From Aulostomus chinensis (taxonomy: Eukaryota > Chordata > Actinopteri > Syngnathiformes > Aulostomidae): a stretch of DNA of 64,000 nucleotides. Location: NCBI GenBank assembly GCA_037954235.1, contig JBBMOA010000022.1, positions 1,203,501-1,267,500 of the forward strand, in the 5' to 3' direction. The notes under the pieces were generated by a model. That model did no database searches, was not told the DNA's origin, and was given only the letters and a program-made list of their open reading frames with translations. The translations under genes were made by a program, and so were the position numbers. Position 1 is the stretch's first letter. Each line of letters starts with the position of its first letter. Shown here piece after piece: positions 45,350 through 56,047 of the stretch.

Positions 45350-46317
45350 TCTGCTCAGCTTGCTGGAGGCTTTAACCCAGAAAATCTAAGAGCGCTGTGA
45401 GTGGAGACATTTATAGCACAAGTGCCTGCTGGGTATCCAGACGCCACCTTATCAGCACCTCACATTGACTACGCCTCCTGCATGATCAAAACACGTCCTC
45501 ACCTCGTGCAGCCGCTGTCACTGGGTTGTATATTCGTGTACCTCGCTGTGCCAGCTGACAGAGGGGTGGTCAAAACCATTCCAGCAAAAGTCAACAAACA
45601 CCCTGAGTCATCTTAAGACCACCCCCCCCCCCCCAGTCCCACAGACACTTCATCACACGTAATTGTTGAAAGAATCTGCCCTTTTCCAGCTCCTCAGTGT
45701 GACTTCTCACATGGTTCTAGGAAACACACCATCTGAGCCAAACTGTAGAGGCTTCTTTCCTTCCCTCAGGCTCCGCCCCTCCACCGACTGTCAGTAAAAT
45801 CAGCCTGATAGTTCACGCGTAATCCAGCTGAGAGACAGACAGCATCAAAAAGAGCTTCTTGGCTACAGTAAATATCTGTGATCGTAGAATTCTTGGCCAC
45901 TAACGAGCTCTGACCGCCGATGTGGTTCTGACTACTCAAGACATCTAACTTGAGAAAATGTTGATGTATTTTCAAGCTTTGGAAGAAACTTTCTTCATCA
46001 GAATCATCAGAAATTCGACGATAACAACAGACTCAACAAGTGTGGACTTAATGAGGTGACTCAGCTCTGAACTCCCTCATCCTTTAAATCTGTCTCGCAC
46101 ACACACACCTAGAAACAAGGTGACTAAGAGCCTTTTGAGGTGAAGTGCTCGAGTGTGTGTGTGTGCGTGCGTGTATAGATGTGTGTTGGGACAGATAATC
46201 AATGTTCTCTTGATTGGCTCGTGACCCACCGGCTGCTGGCGGCGCAGGCTTGTTGTCGGCTTACAAAAGATGCTCGCTCCCTAGGAAATTGGTTTGAGGC
46301 TAAAGATCTTATTTATT
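44736..46317. other. Unique stretch with short simple repeats, no gene recognised
   Basis: Contains (CAG)10 at 45319-45348 (listed), a C13-type run at about 45622-45635 and a short TG tract at about 46153-46172. No gene seen. Confidence 0.5.
45319..45348. repeat. (CAG)10 trinucleotide repeat
   Basis: Thirty bases of uninterrupted CAG. It is not within a credible coding frame. Confidence 0.95.
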
Positions 46318-46342
46318 GTGTGTGTGTGTGTGTGTGTGTGTG
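46318..46342. repeat. (GT)12 microsatellite
   Basis: A perfect dinucleotide run of about 25 bp. Confidence 0.95.
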
Positions 46343-47191
46343 AGCTGTCACTATGACATCTAAAATGGAACATGTTGACAGATCAAACCGTCCCGCTGAG
46401 CTCCCAGACTTCGATCACGTGGATTTTACACGTCTGTATGTGAAACATTTCGTCACGTTCAGATCCACCACTGAACAGCAGCAACACACTCATGTCTGAT
46501 CGTTCTGGTTCGATTTGCTTCCAAGTATCATGAGAGAAAGCGCTTGTCCTGCAGTGAAATGTCCTCTCTTGACAGATACATGATTATATACCTTATTAGA
46601 TTTTTTATGCTTCTTCAAGTCAGGCTTCTTATAGTCACCAGGGAGCTTGAAAATTTTGGATACTTTCTCCCTCTGGCGCTTCAGACAACTGTTTAAATGA
46701 AACCATCTTCCTGTAGAAAAGCTCCAGCTTCAAGCATTTGCAGCGGCTGTCCTCATGGCGGTGAAATGGCTCTGAAAAGCTACAGCAGCTTTGTCTTTGG
46801 GACTGACAGCAGCTCTTTAGGGAGCCTTTGAGTTGGATAAGCTGATTAAGTTTTTCTTGACCAATGGAGTGCAGCAACAAACAATTAAGTGGCGGACGTG
46901 TTGCTCTCCCCTGGCCTTTATTTCTAGGGGCCAAAGTGGGAGGGAGGGAAGAGGAGGAGACGCCCGGCCTGCTGCCCCTCCTCGGCTCCTTCCCCTCTCA
47001 GCGACATGGTTTGAGGACCACCTCTTCCCATTTATTAACCAGCCTCTAACCAAACAGTGCATTACTAATCCAACTGTATCTTAAATGTTTGTACATAAGT
47101 GTGTCGGCAAAGACAGCTGCATACCCACAGACCCCAGAAATCTGAGTGTAAATATGCAGCACACAGGGATGTTAGCTTAGCTACGAACAAC
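46343..47191. other. Unique stretch, no gene recognised
   Basis: No gene was supported. The 46780-46935 segment (GATAAGCTGATTAAG, CCTTTATTTCTAGGGG) is repeat-free but not identifiable. Confidence 0.5.
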
Positions 47192-47232
47192 GCAGCAGCA
47201 GCAGCAGCAGCAGCAGCAGCACACCAGCAGCA

Positions 47233-47311
<79 letters not shown>

Positions 47312-47325
47312 CACCAGCAGCAGTA

Positions 47326-47357
<32 letters not shown>

Positions 47358-47398
47358 CCAGCAGCAGCACACCAGCAGCAGCAGCAGCAGCAGCAGCA
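47192..47398. repeat. Interrupted (CAG)n array with CACAC/TACAC spacers
   Basis: About 207 bp of CAG triplets broken at intervals by CACACCAG or TACACCAG. The longest pure run is (CAG)14 at 47236-47277; the first run is about nine repeats. The CAG-block-plus-spacer module itself repeats, so this is a minisatellite of microsatellites. Frames give poly-Ala/Ser/Gln or poly-Leu/Cys artefacts on the two strands. Pure CAG runs form hairpins and are expansion-prone. Confidence 0.96.
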
Positions 47399-49442
47399 TT
47401 TCTATTTGTACCAATTGATCCACCAAAAAAGCGAAGAGCAGGTTCCATACGTCCTTGATCTACTGGGGTTTGGCATTGATCTCTGAATGAATGGATCAGA
47501 TGGTTACTGTTTGGACCGACGTGCATCTTGTGGACCGGGGGTTTGTCTGTGGTCACTGGAAAGGACACAAGTGTCAAGTCAGCTGTGAGGAAATCAGGAA
47601 GAAAGTTGCCAAATCTCAGCCTTCATCATTTCTTCACTTGACTCAAATACTCATAGAAAATCTTCTTTTGAAACCGGCTTTACTTTACCATCTCCTACAA
47701 GTTGAAGAGAAGATGGTCGTGTTCATGACTGACATTTAGGCTCCAGCTTCATTTCTGCTTGATGAAACATTTTCCATCTAATCTTCTGAAGTGAACGACT
47801 TCAGCTGGAATGAGGTGACGCGCTCTCATTGCCCTCCGTCTGAACGCTCAAATAAAAACAGACACAAGCAGCTTGTCTGGTCTACGGAGCTTCTTTGACT
47901 CAAACACTAAAAATACTAAAATGAAGGAATAACAAAGTGATAGATGTGGTTGAGAATGACATGTTGGCTGGCAAGTGCCACTGTTGTTTCCATGACAACT
48001 GGAACAGTGATAACAACACGTGTTTAGGTCTAAAGACATAAATCTAGCCAGTCTCTTCAATTGGGAGAGTTTCTGCCTCAATCCGTTTGATCTTCAACAG
48101 CTCAGCCGAGTCAGTATTGACAGACACGATTCAGGTCTCAGCACATCACACTCACCGGCCCGTGATCGCCTTCAAAGAAGCTGCTTCCGTCTTCGGCGTC
48201 CAGAGGCTTTCAGCTGCCACCACCTGGGTTTATACAGACGCCGACGAAGACGGACGACAGGAAACACAGGACACACGTCCTTCTGTTGCATTTCATGGCC
48301 TCAAATTTGTGCATGCATATTTCTGTAATATGTGAATATTTCAGAGCAAAATCGTGTGTTTGCAGTGTTTCATGTAGTCTCCATGTATGTCGGTGCATCT
48401 GAACCTACATGCATCTGTTTGGCACAAATGTCCACTGAGGCTGGACGATGAACTGAGAAGGTTTTGGCGGTGCATCACCTCTTTAGTCTGCTGCCATAAA
48501 GGCTCATTTGACTGATTGATAATGTTTCTCTTTGCTTTAATTGCGATGGTTTTTGTTTAAATAAAGATATTCATTGAAATTTATGATGCCCTTTCAGACC
48601 TTGGCCCCAGCACCGCTGTATCCCAGCTACAAACATACTTGCGCTTATTCATTAAAACACATTTAAGATGCCAAAGGTCATTGACTCGGCAGGAGAAAAT
48701 CAATGGAACCACTGAAGTGTTGCAGGTTCAACATAAATCCTGCGACCAGAGCACTGCACACGCCGATGCTGCTTCCACATGAAAACCTGCGTGTTTGTGT
48801 GTTATGTCATCTTTGATGCAATGATTCATCGTCCCAGCAGAACTGCAACAGAACAAACAAGTAGCACCAGTCGGAGCTGCTCAGCATGAAAAATAAATCA
48901 GAAACACAAGAGGCTCCAGGTTGAGTCACGCTTGAAAAACGTCCTAATAGAAAACCGGGATTTGTCCTGCAGGGTGAGGAAACTCAAACAAGCCAAGAGG
49001 GATCATGTGACTCTCCAGCGCTGCAGCTTCGCCGGCAGCCTGGTGGTCTCTGCAGAGGAGCTGGACCCTCAGTCTCCTCTATGGTTACACAACCGCTGGC
49101 CGCATGTCTGGGCGGGTGTCACCCACAATATCAAGAAAAAAAATGCCCCTGTCTGTCTTCAGCCTAACAGCCGTGTCCTCGGTTGAAGGAAGGGAGTCGT
49201 TCGACTCCGCAGGGACACGGCCACTGATTCCTCGCTGCCTTCACGGCACCTCACCTCAGACACCCTGGCCAAGGCCAGCTGACTGCGGCCAGAACCTCAG
49301 GAAATCAGACCTAAATTAAAAGGTGGGCCCCCCCCAAGCAGGTGGAAACCAGGAGATGAGGAGAAGGGAGACTGAAAAAACAGAAAATAAATCTGATAAC
49401 AGCGGAGCATTGGGAGGAAATTTAGAAAACAGATGAGGAGAA
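47399..49442. other. Unique stretch, no gene recognised
   Basis: About 2 kb. A frame at 48932-49186 follows a CTGCAGGG acceptor-like site and reads VRKLKQAKRDHVTLQRCS, which looks superficially exon-like, but no family was recognised. A C run occurs at about 49329-49334. Confidence 0.5.
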
Positions 49443-51330
49443 ATGAGAGGGAAGGACATGAGAGGGAAGGACATGAGAGGGAAGGACATGAGAGGGAAGG
49501 ACATGAGAGGGAAGGACATGAGAGGGAAGGACATGAGAGGGAAGGACATGAGAGGGAAGGACATGAGAGGGAAGGAAATGAGAGGGAAGGACATGAGAGG
49601 GAAGGAATGAGAGGGAAGGACATGAGAGGGAAGGACATGAGAGGGAAGGACATGAGAGGGAAGGACATGAGAGGGAAGGAAATGAGAGGGAAGGACATGA
49701 GAGGGAAGGAATGAGAGGGAAGGACATGAGAGGGAAGGACATGAGAGGGAAGGACATGAGAGGGAAGGACATGAGAGGGAAGGACATGAGAGGGAAGGAC
49801 ATGAGAGGGAAGGACATGAGAGGGAAGGACATGAGAGGGAAGGACATGAGAGGGAAGGACATGAGAGGGAAGGAAATGAGAGGGAAGGACATGAGAGGGA
49901 AGGACATGAGAGGGAAGGAGTGAGAGGGAAGGAAATGAGAGGGAAGGAATGAGAGGGAAGGAAATGAGAGGGAAGGACATGAGAGGGAAGGACATGAGAG
50001 GGAAGGAAATGAGAGGGAAGGAAATGAGAGGGAAGGACATGAGAGGGAAGGACATGAGAGGGAAGGACATGAGAGGGAAGTAATGAGAGGGAAGGACATG
50101 AGAGGGAGGAATGAGAGGGAAGTAATGAGAGGGAAGGACATGAGAGGGAGGAATGAGAGGGAAGGACATGAGAGGGAAGGAAATGAGAGGGAAGGAATGA
50201 GAGGGAAGGCAATGAGAGGGAAGGAATGAGAGGGAAGGACATGAGAGGGAAGGACATGAGAGGGAAGGAGTGAGAGGGAAGGAAATGAGAGGGAAGGACA
50301 TGAGAGGGAAGGAAATGAGAGGGAAGGAATGAGAGGGAAGGCAATGAGAGGGAAGGACATGAGAGGGAAGGACATGAGAGGGAAGGAGTGAGAGGGAAGG
50401 AAATGAGAGGGAAGGACATGAGAGGGAAGGAATGAGAGGGAAGGACATGAGAGGGAGGAATGAGAGGGAAGGACATGAGAGGGAAGGACATGAGAGGGAA
50501 AGAAATGAGAGGGAAGGAATGAGAGGGAAGGACATGAGAGGGAAGGACATGAGAGGGAAGGACATGAGAGGGAAGGAATGAGAGGGAAGGCAATGAGAGG
50601 GAAGGACATGAGAGGGAAGGAGTGAGAGGGAAGGAAATGAGAGGGAAGGACATGAGAGGGAAGGAGTGAGAGGGAAGGAATGAGAGGGAAGGACATGAGA
50701 GGGAGGAATGAGAGGGAAGGACATGAGAGGGAAGGACATGAGAGGGAAGGACATGAGAGGGAAGGAAATGAGAGGGAAGGACATGAGAGGGAAGGACATG
50801 AGAGGGAGGAATGAGAGGGAAGGACATGAGAGGGAAGGACGTGAGAGGGAAGGACATGAGAGGGAAGGACATGAGAGGGAGGAATGAGAGGGAAGGAAAT
50901 GAGAGGGAAGGACGTGAGAGGGAAGGACATGAGAGGGAAGGACATGAGAGGGAGGAATGAGAGGGAAGGAAATGAGAGGGAAGGACATGAGAGGGAAGGA
51001 CATGAGAGGGAAGGAAATGAGAGGGAAGGACATGAGAGGGAAGGACATGAGAGGGAGGAATGAGAGGGAAGGAAATGAGAGGGAAGGACATGAGAGGGAA
51101 GGACGTGAGAGGGAAGGACATGAGAGGGAGGAATGAGAGGGAAGGAAATGAGAGGGAAGGACATGAGAGGGAAGGACATGAGAGGGAAGGAAATGAGAGG
51201 GAAGGACATGAGAGGGAAGTAATGAGAGGGAAGGACATGAGAGGGAAGTAATGAGAGGGAAGGACATGAGAGGGAAGGACATGAGAGGGAAGGACATGAG
51301 AGGGAAGGACATGAGAGGGAAGGACATGAG
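49443..51330. repeat. 1.9-kb minisatellite of a ~15-bp purine-rich unit (GAGAGGGAAGGACAT)
   Basis: Roughly 130 units, mostly 15 bp (GAGAGGGAAGGACAT or GAGAGGGAAGGAAAT) with 12-14 bp variants (GGAAGGAAT, GGAGGAAT, GGAAGTAAT, GGAAGGAGT). The 5' 0.5 kb (49443-49915) is nearly uniform; the rest is a patchwork of variants with recurring multi-unit blocks. The plus strand is almost entirely purine apart from the CAT or AT at unit joints. All three minus-strand frames stay open through most of the array (up to 731 codons, 49297-51492, encoding MSFPL/CPSLS/HVLPS repeats) because no register of the unit produces a stop. No signal of selection or gene structure supports a protein. Confidence 0.97.
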
Positions 51331-52048
51331 TGAGGAGAACTGAAAGATGCTGAGATCACAACAGGAGAGCTTCACCCGCTGGGACGCCTCACAGGCAGCT
51401 GCGTTGTTGGAATTGTTCTGCATCTTGGAAGACTGAAAGCAAATTCCTGAAGGATCATCATGTCGCTTAATGTCTTTCACAACTTTATGCAAAAATCATG
51501 GAATACAAAATTTCAGTTAAAAGACAACAACATTATGGTCGCTGCATCTTTGCACGTTCGGTGCTGGACCGCTGGCTTCTGACATTCCACCTCAAACACA
51601 CTTACGGGAAAAGTTGTTTTCTCACTTCTAGAAGGTCCTATGAGATGATGGCTCCGTTTATTTGTGTAAACATTGTAAGTGTCCATTAAGTTACATATTC
51701 TATTGCTTATTTTGGCTTCATTTGAATGCTGTCAACAGTCTTGGTGTTTGTTTTTTATGTTTCTGCTTCATTAAAATTGGAGGGTGGAAGCGTGGGGCGG
51801 GTGGATGATGTCATACAGGGCACATCGCTAGTCATCTTACCCACCACGTCGACTTAAAAAATAAAAAGGCTGAACAGCAGAAACATTCAGTCTGCTTCAT
51901 CACACAATTCTGAATTGCTGACACAACGTCTTGCCATCAGGCAGGAAGAACAAGTGTCGAGGGGAAACACCAGATGGATCAAAGCTCAGTGATACGCCGT
52001 CTCGCCTCTTCCTCTCCCAGCAGAGCAGCGACACACCCGCCCCGGCGA

Positions 52049-52170
52049 CTCTAATCCCCTCCACGTCTCCACATCATGTCAGCCCTAATTGGCCATTACA
52101 GCAGCCTGCATTGTCGCTTGAACTGCAGCCCGGGCCCAACTTTTAGCCTCGCCATTAGCCACGATTAGCC
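52049..52170. promoter_or_regulatory. Candidate regulatory segment with clustered homeodomain cores
   Basis: Five TAAT/ATTA cores occur in about 120 bp: CTAATCCCC (a bicoid/OTX-like TAATCC), CCTAATTGGCC, GCCATTACAG, GCCATTAGCC and CGATTAGCC, in otherwise fairly GC-rich sequence where about one would be expected by chance. This looks like a fish developmental enhancer or conserved non-coding element, but conservation cannot be tested here. Confidence 0.22.
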
Positions 52171-54345
52171 TTATCATGGCGACGCCTCATGTGATGGTTA
52201 AGGTTTCTCAGGGGGTCAGAACGCCATAACATGCTCATCTTTCCTTGCGTGACGCTGCAGAGCTTTGGCCCAGTGTCTGGAGGTTTCTGGAGTCTCCAGG
52301 GCATTTATGGTCCAATAGAAAGGCTTCTACTTGGATGTGACTTTCATGATCAAAAACACTCGTTCTGATTAAATCCCAGTCTACTCATGTTTCCACCCAA
52401 ACTGCCACCTGGTGCAAAGTCCTCATGTCAATAACTGAAAGGGGACATCAAGCAACCCGTCTCCCAAATCCACTCTGTTAGCCGGGTGCCTGATTAGTGA
52501 CTCACTGGTAGCTGTGGGCCAACAGCAGCTTCGCTCATTAAAACATCGTGTGCACTCTAACTACACACGAAGGACTTCTCCGGCAGCCGAGCAACAATGT
52601 ACCTGATTGAACTAATTACTCACTAGAATGATACTTTGTTCACAATGCTGGTTCACACTTTGTTCAGGAAAGTGTCTTTCTTTGCCTGGGTGATCCATTT
52701 ACTTTTCACGGGCTGGAAAATGTTTAGCGCCACACTGGGTGAGGTTTTTCTTCTGGTGCATCCAACAGAATCACTGCTCATTCATGGTTTATGCTCTCCT
52801 CGCATGTCAACATCCAAAGACTCTGTTGCAAGGTTGGAAATGGCTTCAGCGCACAGTAAACAATTCTCACTTTGCATCTCTGCACCTTTCAGTAAATGTA
52901 CAATAAACTCAGTGTGCATGAGTGGTTCTGAGCATCTGCAGCCTCACACCAAAAAGCATTTCAATCACTTGGTGAATTCAGTGGCGAGTCGTAACTGCAA
53001 AAGGAAAACATGACTTCAGCAGTCGAGCCGCTGAGGAACTCTGCTTTACAGGAGCATCCTAAACAGACGGCTATCGCAGCGAAATCACACGCACAAATAT
53101 CAAGGAGGAAACATCAGCAGGGTTGCCAGGTCCTGGGACAAAATACGCCTGATGGCCCACAAAACCAGCAAATACCAGAGCTCAGACGGGCCACGCTCTC
53201 TCTGCCAAAGGTACTGTCACATCTGCAACACAACAGGTATTTCTATTGCACTTCTTCAAGGTCAGTTTTTCATACATCCATCGCTCACCTGCTGGTCAAG
53301 ATTTGACTATGATTTGATCGGAATAAACACATCACCATAACGCCAAAGTAATTACAACATCCACATTTTCACACTTTTATTGCCTGAGTCTATTTCCTTG
53401 ATTATTAGGATTTGTGTTGTTGTGTTGTGTAAGGTTACATCATCAGGTTGAAGTGAACCCCACAGGATTCCCACTGAAAAGAGCAGAAAAACACAAGGTA
53501 TTCATGTATTTTAGAGGGATGCATCAGAACTGGATTGGTCACGAGTCTCAGCAATGGAACTGCATCTGGATCAGGACCGCCAACCCGATATCCTTTCTAT
53601 GAACAACTGGCACCTCATTCAGACATTCCAGGGCTGATGTCCCATCTCCAGTGACACCATTAATGGCCTTATTTTATTCATTAGCTGCTCACGTGTTTGT
53701 ACAACTGTTTTCTCTAATGAGTCATTTTGGTGGTTTTTCTCTGAGGGTCTCTATCTTCTTGTCTGGCTGTGGGGACGATGGACAACCAGAGACTTTCTCT
53801 AAAAGTTGGCATGTTCCTGTTAAGTCTAAAAGATTCACTCTGGTTGTTGAATCATATTTATTGTAGCCTTCTGCATCAAGGAGGGGTTTTGTTGTAATGA
53901 GCTCATTCATTTAGATGCATTGTTTCATGGAGATGTGAATCAAATCGGTCTCACTGGGGGAGATGCACACCCCTGATACTGAATACAAATTAGCAACGTC
54001 CCTCAGTGGGCGCTGGCGGTGACGAGAGAGAAAGATCTCCACACCGGGATCGTTCTCTCTCTTCACCCCTGATATTTCAGTTATTTTGCACGTTTCTGAT
54101 GCGAACTCATCCACTGACTTAGATCACAAATCAAATGTGGGTTTGTGAAGCCCCTACAAGACCGAAGGCAGCTTGCTGTGCCCCAAGCCGCCCTTCATGG
54201 TGAGCAGAAACAAAGCAAAAGGAAGCATCCTGTGAGGGCACCGCCTGCCTGCCACCGCGGCGCCGCAGCTCAACGATTCCCGCAACACAAAGGAGAAATT
54301 AAAGAGAGACAAGATTGGATGTAAGGTCTGGCAGTGAGCAGCAGA

Positions 54346-54362
54346 CCCCCCCCCCCCCCCCC
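54346..54362. repeat. Poly(C)17 run
   Basis: Seventeen consecutive C on the plus strand, a possible slippage or assembly-sensitive site. Confidence 0.9.
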
Positions 54363-55972
54363 ACGAGTCCTGCTGATCAGCAGTGGGAGGGTTTAGAACA
54401 ATGGAATCCGTGACCCCTAACCCAACATGGTGGGATGATAAAATCAGTCAAAATTCAATAAAAAGAATTAAAACACGTCTTTGGTTTGGTGGAACTCACA
54501 ATAAAGACCGTTAATGTGCGGAAAGACGTTTCCCCAATGGTGTTAGTGCATCATAATTCATTAATTTGCAACTGCATCATGTTTATTGTATTAATAAATG
54601 ACTTCTTACTGAGAAACACAACAGCTCTGAACCATCTCTGTTTGTGTCTGCCTCTGAAGAATCCGACTGCAGAGCTGAACCTCAATTATCTTCAGGCACA
54701 AACGATGTTTCAGGAGAAATTAATCCACATGCAGACACACTGCAGATACCCAAACAAGCTCACAGGCTTACAGCTGTTTCCAACGAAAAGACTCCGAACG
54801 GCAAACACAAACTACCTGAGTGGCCGACAGCAATGAGCTGCTGAACATGGCGGAGCAGCTAAAGAGACGGACATCTCCCTCAGGAGTTAGTCAGAGAGCG
54901 AAAGAGTTCAAAGACAGAGAATGTTGGACTGAAACGTGATGAGGCGCAATAAAACTGGTTGGTTGTTTGTAAGATCTGATGCTGGTTTGAGGTCCAATGA
55001 GTAACCTCTGCCCGTCATGGTGTACTGCAGCACTGGCGACTTTGTTTTATTGAAAGGGTTTGTAGTTCCTGCCACCAGCCCCGCCGTGTCAACCAACCTG
55101 CAGGTTCACACGCGTGCACAGGGCTTCATTTGCAACTTATACAGGTCTAAGCTCCACTGGATTTAGGCTGATGATTGTTTGATTTGCTCCTAGAATTTGG
55201 TTTACCGACACTTGGCAGCATGTTCTGACTCAATTAAACCCCCATCTAAAGCCCTTTCCACACTGCCACAAAAGCCGTGTTTTTGCCCCACAAACTGCCA
55301 GGCTGCCTGTTGTGTTCACACTGAGCAACACAGGCTGGGAGGGAGGGTGTTTCACCACGCCAATTTACCCTCCTCCGACCCTATGCTTTTTGCCAGAGTG
55401 AACTTGATCTGACTGGTCTGCCCACTCAGAGTTTTAAGGTGTGGTGATGACGTAGCCTTTCCAGCAGGACTTTAAAAAACACAGGAAAACAGGGGAAAGT
55501 CTGGCCAGGAGGATGACGGAGCGCAGCTTCCCTCTCAACAGGGCGCAGGTTATTTATAAACTCAAGACTTTGGACATGCCTAGCATAACGTGTGACATAT
55601 TATCAGATGTGCCACTAGATTGCGCCTCCTGTTGCCGGCTACGGCCCCCTGGGAAGAAACTACGGCCCGCGTTTATGTTATGTATCTGGCCAAACAGCCT
55701 GCTACTCCGCTACGGCAATTAGTAGGTCTTTGAGTCTGAAGACGGCTCATGAGAAAGTGCAGGGTGTCATATACGTGCATAGTTTGGGCCATGCAAGCGT
55801 TGCCTGATTGGTTGAATGTAAATGTTGTGTTCTGGTCAAACTCACTCAGCTTAATTTGAACATGTCATTATGAACTTGCAACTAGTGACTAAACTGGGTT
55901 CACCACCACAGGTGGCTGCTGCAGGTGTGATGGCTCACTGGGAAACTGGCAGTAATACAAATTAATTCCGAC

Positions 55973-55975
<3 letters not shown>

Positions 55976-56011
<36 letters not shown>

Positions 56012-56047
56012 GACTTGGGGAAGAGAGAGAGAGAGAGAGAGAGAGAG
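55976..56047. repeat. (CA)n and (GA)n microsatellites
   Basis: CA run at 55976-56009, a 13-bp spacer, then GA run at 56023-56047. Confidence 0.95.

Larger units (their letters stand above)
51331..55975. other. Largely unique stretch, no gene recognised
   Basis: About 4.6 kb. Contains a 17-base C run (54346-54362) and the homeodomain-core-rich segment listed at 52049-52170. The 125-codon frame 52636-53013 and others have no recognisable domain. Confidence 0.5.

Noticed and set aside
47099..47458. Possible polyalanine/polyserine protein
   Set aside because: The residues come from the interrupted CAG array; flanking codons show no coding signal.
48932..49186. Exon-like frame after a CTGCAGGG acceptor-like site
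   Set aside because: Basic, coiled-coil-like start (VRKLKQAKRD) is suggestive, but there is no family match and the frame degenerates downstream.
49297..51492. 731-codon minus-strand open frame with MSFPL/CPSLS/HVLPS repeats
   Set aside because: It lies almost entirely in the ~15-bp minisatellite, and two other minus frames are equally open. The absence of stops follows from the unit; no domain or gene structure supports it.
52395..52412. Second CTCF-like motif (TGCCACCTGGTGC)
   Set aside because: It misses a key G at the end of the core, so the match is ordinary.
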